Below, piece after piece: positions 54,501-60,500 of a stretch of DNA of 64,000 bases. Origin of the DNA: Lamellibrachia satsuma (lineage: Eukaryota; Annelida; Polychaeta; Sabellida; Siboglinidae). The stretch's first letter is position 1, and each line of letters opens with the position of its first letter. The stretch is taken from contig BSQZ01000022.1 of the NCBI GenBank assembly GCA_033239005.1, forward strand, positions 6,463,501 to 6,527,500. The letters are read 5' to 3'. The notes under the pieces were generated by a model. The model was not told the DNA's origin. It was given only the letters and a program-made list of their open reading frames with translations, and ran no database searches. A program made the position numbers and the translations under genes.

Positions 54501-57500
54501 TATTGTCTGTGACAATGTGATTCTTGAGCAGGTCGAAGTGTGTCCACTTTGCGCCATGTGACGCAGATGACAGCAATGACACAATGGAGATGACCGCGTC
54601 CATGTGGATCACAGAAGATGACCGGTCTCTGTCCATGGATTGCTTCCTTGAGTTGTTTGTTCTCTCTGTCTTTCAACATCTTGTGTTGCTGTCTCTGCTG
54701 TTCACCATTGCTGTCTCTGCTGTTCACCGTCGTTGTCTCTGCTGTTCACTGTCACTTGTCTTGTCACAAGTCACTTGTAGAGTTCCTTTCACTTTACTTT
54801 GTTTCACCGAGCACACTTCCAGCTTCATACTTGGCTCAGTTCACCGAGCACTCTTCCAGCTTCATACTTGGCTCAGTTCACCGAGCACACTTCCTGCTTC
54901 ATACTTGGCTCAGTTCACCGAGCACACTTCCAGCTTCATACTTGGCTCAGTTCACCGAGCACTCTTCCAGCTTCATACTTGGCTCAGTTCACCGAGCACA
55001 CTTCCTGCTTCATACTTGGCTCAGTTCACCGAGCACACTTCCTGCTTCATACTTGGCTCAGTTCACCGAGCACTCTTCCTGCTTCATACTTGGCTCAGTT
55101 CACCGAGCACACTTCCTGCTTCATACTTGGCTCAGCTCACCGAGCACACTTCCTGCTTCATACTTGGCTCAGTTCACCGAGCACACTTCCTGCTTCATAC
55201 TTGGCTCAGTTCACCGAGCACACTTCCTGCTTCATACTTGGCTCACTTCACCGAGCACACTTCCTGCTTCATACTTGGCTCAGTTCACCGAGCACTCTTC
55301 CTGCTTCATACTTGGCTCAGTTCACCGAGCACACTTCCTGCTTCATACTTGGCTCAGTTCACCGAGCACTCTTCCTGCTTCATGCTTGGCTCAGTTCACC
55401 GAGCACTCTTCCTGCTTCATACTTGGCTCAGTTCACCGAGCACACTTCCTGCTTCATACTTGGCTCAGTTCACCAAGCACTCTTCCTGCTTCATACTTGG
55501 CTCAGTTCACCGAGCACTCTTCCTGCTTCATACTTGGCTCAGTTCACCGAGCACTCTTCCTGCTTCATACTTGGCTCAGTTCACCGAGCACACTTCCTGC
55601 TTCATACTTGACTCAGTTCACCGAGCACTCTTCCTGCTTCATACTTGGCTCAGTTCACCGAGCACTCTTCCTGCTTCATACTTGGCTCAGTTCACCGAGC
55701 ACTCTTCCTGCTTCATACTTGGCTCAGTTCACCGAGCACTCTTCCTGCTTCATACTTGGCTCAGTTCACCGAGCACTCTTCCTGCTTCATACTTGGCTCA
55801 GTTCACCGAGCACTCTTCCTGCTTCATACTTGGCTCAGTTCACCGAGCACTCTTCCTGCTTCATACTTGGCTCAGTTCACCGAGAACTCTTCCTGCTTCA
55901 TACTTGGCTCAGTTCACCGAGCACTCTTCCTGCTTCATACTTGGCTCAGTTCACCGAGCACACTTCCTGCTTCATACTGGTTACACAATCTGTAGATAAT
56001 TTGGTCCATTCATTTATTCTCCTCTGTGAGAAAGAGTATTTTCTGAGATCCAATCGACACTGGTCCTTTACTAATGTTACTTTGTGTCCTCTAGTTCTAT
56101 TATCTTTCTTGAGTGAGAAAACCCATTCAATATCTTAAAAACTTCAAATTGATCTCCTCTTAACCTCCTACTGTTCACACATAGTCATGCCTGCTGTTCA
56201 TGCATGGTCTTGTCTACTGTTCACGTGCAAATGGTCCTGTGTGCTCTCACACATGGTCCTGTCTAATGTTCATACATGATCCTTTCTACTGTTTACATAT
56301 GGTCATGTCTGCTTTTCACTTGAGGTACTTTCTGTTTGCTGTTCACATATGGTCCTTACTGCTGTTCATACATGGTCCTTACTGCAGTTCATACATGGTC
56401 CTTTCTGCTAACATTGCTGTGTTAAGTTGTCTCATTTCGTCTTTGTTCTTTCTACATTCTGGGTTTGACCGAATATGTCCTGTTTTGAGATTATGAAGCT
56501 GCTGTTCACACAATACCCTGATTACTGTTCATATATGGTCATATCTACTGTTCATGCATGATCCTGTGTGCTCTTCATATTTGGTCCTTTCTTTACTTCA
56601 CACATGGGTCCTCAGCTATTTATACATTGGTCCTTGTTGATCTTCACACATGATCAAGGTTGCTGTTCACACATGGTCCTCACTGCTGTTCACACATGGT
56701 CTTTACTGCTGTTCACATGTGGTCCTTACTGCTAACATCACTCTGTTAAGTCTGAGTCTTTGATCGTTCAGATACTTCAATACAACATTCCATGTTCGCC
56801 CGAGTCTGTCTTGTGTTAAGTCTCAGTCTGTGATCGTTCAGATACTTCAATACAACATTCCATGTTCGCCCGAGTCTGTCTTGTGTTGAGACTCAGTCTT
56901 TGATCGTTCAGATACTTCAATACAACATTCCATGTTCACCCGAATGTGTCTTGTGTTGAGACTCAGTCTTTGATCGTTCAGATACTTCAATACAACATTC
57001 CATGTTCACCCGAATGTGTCTTGTGTTGAGACTCAGTCTTTGATCGTTCAGATACTTCAATACAACATTCCATGTTCACCCGAATGTGTCTTGTGTTAAG
57101 TCTCAGTCTTTGATCGTTCAGATACTTCAGTACAACATTCCATGTTCGCCGAATGTGTCTTGTGTTGAGACTGAGAAGTTGAAGCATCTTTTGTTGTCCG
57201 TCTATGTGTGTTTTTACAGTGACATTGCATGGAGACTTGTACACACTGCATGTTCTCTTTACATGCATGGCAACATTACTTGCATGATAACATGATATGC
57301 ATGGTAACATTACATGAGTGGTAACATTACATGCATCATGACATTGCATGCATGGTAACGTTACATGCGTGGTGACAATGCGTGCACGTGATGTGTGTGT
57401 GTGTGTGTGTGTGAATGTTGATACTAACATTAAAGCTGTCAACACAAATCTTGCTTGCTGTGTTTGTACTTTTATCTTTGACTGCATGCGCTTGACTGCA

Positions 57501-60500
57501 TGTGCTTGACTGCATGAACTTGACTGCATGCGCTTGACTGCATGTGCTTGACTACATGCACTTTAACAAGATTTGCCATCCAAGCCAGAGGCTCAGATGG
57601 CAAGTGGACAAGGAAGCGATTGGCTTATCGAGAGTCCAACAATGTTCATCTATGTGTAACCCACCCTTCTGTGATATGTGTCAACCTTGTTTTTAAACAT
57701 ATTCACGCTGCTTGCAGTTACACAATCCGTAGACAGTTAATTTTGTTCCATTCATTTATTGTCCTCTGTGAGAATGAGTTCTTCCTGATAGACTTCATTA
57801 GCTTAACTGCATGCACTTGACCGCATGCGCTTGACGCCATTGTGATTTACTTGACTTTTGAAAAGACATTAATCTGACCAGTGTATACTTTTTATATGCA
57901 ATTGATAGAACTCAATTTGTGTTTTGTACTGTGTGGAACATGTCAGACTAACATATATAAAACATTTTAATATATGTAAGAGATGTAAGAGAACATTTTG
58001 ATTGTCTGCTGTAAGATAACATTTTGGTTGTCTGCTGTAAGATAACATTTTGGTTGTCTGCTGTAAGATAACATTTTGATTGTCTGCTGTAATATAACAT
58101 TTTGATTGTCTGCTGTAAGATAACATTTTGATTGTCTGCTGTAAGATAACATTTTGATTGTCTGCTGTAAGATAACATTTTGATTGTCTGCTGTAAGAGA
58201 ACATTTTGAAGTATAAACTAACAGTGACTTCCATGGCATTTGTCACATGCAACATATCAGTTCTTACAGTTCTCAGTTACTCAGTAAACGTTGCCCCCTG
58301 ATAGACACTGTCACATTTAATAAATTGGCCATTACATGTTAGCAAAGTCCCAAGTTGTTGACATCACTCTGTTCATTGTATTGTAGTTGACATCACTCTG
58401 TTCATAGTATTGTAGTTGACATCACTCTGTTCATTGTATTGTAGTTGACATAATTCTGTTCATGGTATTGTAGTTGACATCACTCTGTTCATGGTATTGT
58501 AGTTGACATCACTCTGTTCATTGTATTGTAGTTTACATCACTCTGTTCATTGTATTGTAGTTGACATCATTCTGTTCATGGTATTGTAGTTGACATCACT
58601 CTGTTCATTGTATTGTAGTTGACATCACTCTGTTCATGGTATTGTAGTTGACATCACTCTGTTCATGGTATTGTAGTTGACATCACTCTGTTCATGGTAT
58701 TGTAGTTGACATCACTCTGTTCATTGTATTGTAGTTGACATCACTCTGTTCATGGTATTGTAGTTGACATCACTCTGTTCATGGTATTGTAGTTGACATC
58801 ACTCTGTTCATGGTATTGTAGTTGACATCACTCTGTTCATGGTATTGTAGTTAATGCATTACATTGAGATCACTATGTTGATGGTATAGTATTGCATATT
58901 GTATTGCATTGTTTTGATGGTATTGTATTGTACATTGTGTTGATTGCAGTGAGCCAGAGACAGTGTCGGTGTCAGTCGAGTATAACAAGGCAGGAGAGAG
59001 GATGTTGAAGGAGATCTCTGACGATCCTCGTGTGCAACACCCAACACCTACGAGACATAGAGCCACTGACAACTCTGTCTGTGTAGGTGGACTTAAACAG
59101 AACCGATCTTTATTTGACTCTACACCCACAAGACATAGAGCCACTGACAACTCTGTCTGTGTAGGTGGGCTTAAACAGAACCGATCTTTATTTGACTCTA
59201 CACCCACAAGACATAGAGCCACTGACAACTCTGTCTGTGTAGGTGGACTTAAACAGAATCAATCTTTATATGACTCTACACCTACAAGACATAGAGCCAC
59301 TGACAACACTGTCTGTGTAGGTGGACTTAAACAGAATCAATCTTTATATGACTCTACACCCACAAGACATAGAGCCACTGACAACACTGTCTGTGTAGGT
59401 GGACTTAAACAGAATCAATCTTTATATGACTCTACACCCACAAGACATAGAGCCACTGACAACACTGTCTGTGTAGGTGGACTTAAACAGAATCAATCTT
59501 TATATGACTCTACACCCACAAGACATAGAGCCACTGACAACTCTGTCTGTGTAGGTGGACTTAAACAGAATCAATCTTTATATGACTCTACACCTACAAG
59601 ACATAGAGCCACTGACAACTCTGTCTGTGTAGGTGGACTTAAACAGAATTAATCTTTATTTGACTCTACACCCACAAGACATAGAGCCACTGACAACTCT
59701 GTCTGTGTAGGTGGACTTAAACAGAATCAATCTTTATATGACTCTACACCCACAAGACATAGAGCCACTGACAACTCTGTCTGTGTAGGTGGACTTAAAC
59801 AGAATCAATCTTTATATGACTCTACACCCACAAGACATAGAGCCACGACAACACTGTCTGTGTAGGTGGACTTAAACAGAATCAAACTTTATACGACTCT
59901 ACACCCACAAGACATAGAGCCACTGACAACACTGTTTACATAGGTGGACTTAAACAGAATCAAACTTTATATGACTCTACACCCACAAGACATAAAGCCA
60001 CCGACAACACTGTCTGTGTAGGTGGACTTAAACAGAAACTTTATATGACTCTACACCCACAAGACATAGAGCCATTGACAACACTGTTTGCGTAGGTGGA
60101 CTTAAACAGAATCAATCTTTATATGACTCTACAGCTACAAGACATAGAGCCACTGATAACTCTGTCTGTGTAGGTGGACTTAAACAGAATCAATCTTTAT
60201 TTGACTCTACACCCACAAGACATAGAGCCATTGACAACACTGTCTGTGTAGGTGGACTTAAACAGAATCAATCTTTATATGACTTTACAGACTTTCATTG
60301 CTTCAATTTACTGGTTATTCAGCCGTTCCAGACAAGCATATTTTCATTTGGACAACCAAAATTTTACGTCCTCTTCCGGCCACACAAAAGTTACATAACA
60401 TTGCCTAAAGTTTAAAGAAATGTATTTCTGTAATTCTTTTCAAAACGAAATGTATTTTATTAACTATTATCTTAAAGAAATGTCTTGCTAATTATTAATA

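Noticed and set aside
50040..54520. Centromeric or telomeric satellite
   Set aside because: The array is inside an intron of an apparently intact gene and its unit resembles the neighbouring acceptor, not a known telomere repeat.
54524..56138. Two plus-strand ORFs of ~500 codons
   Set aside because: They arise from the 37-bp array having no stops in its plus-strand frames; only the first ~120 nt (exon 22) fits the host gene.
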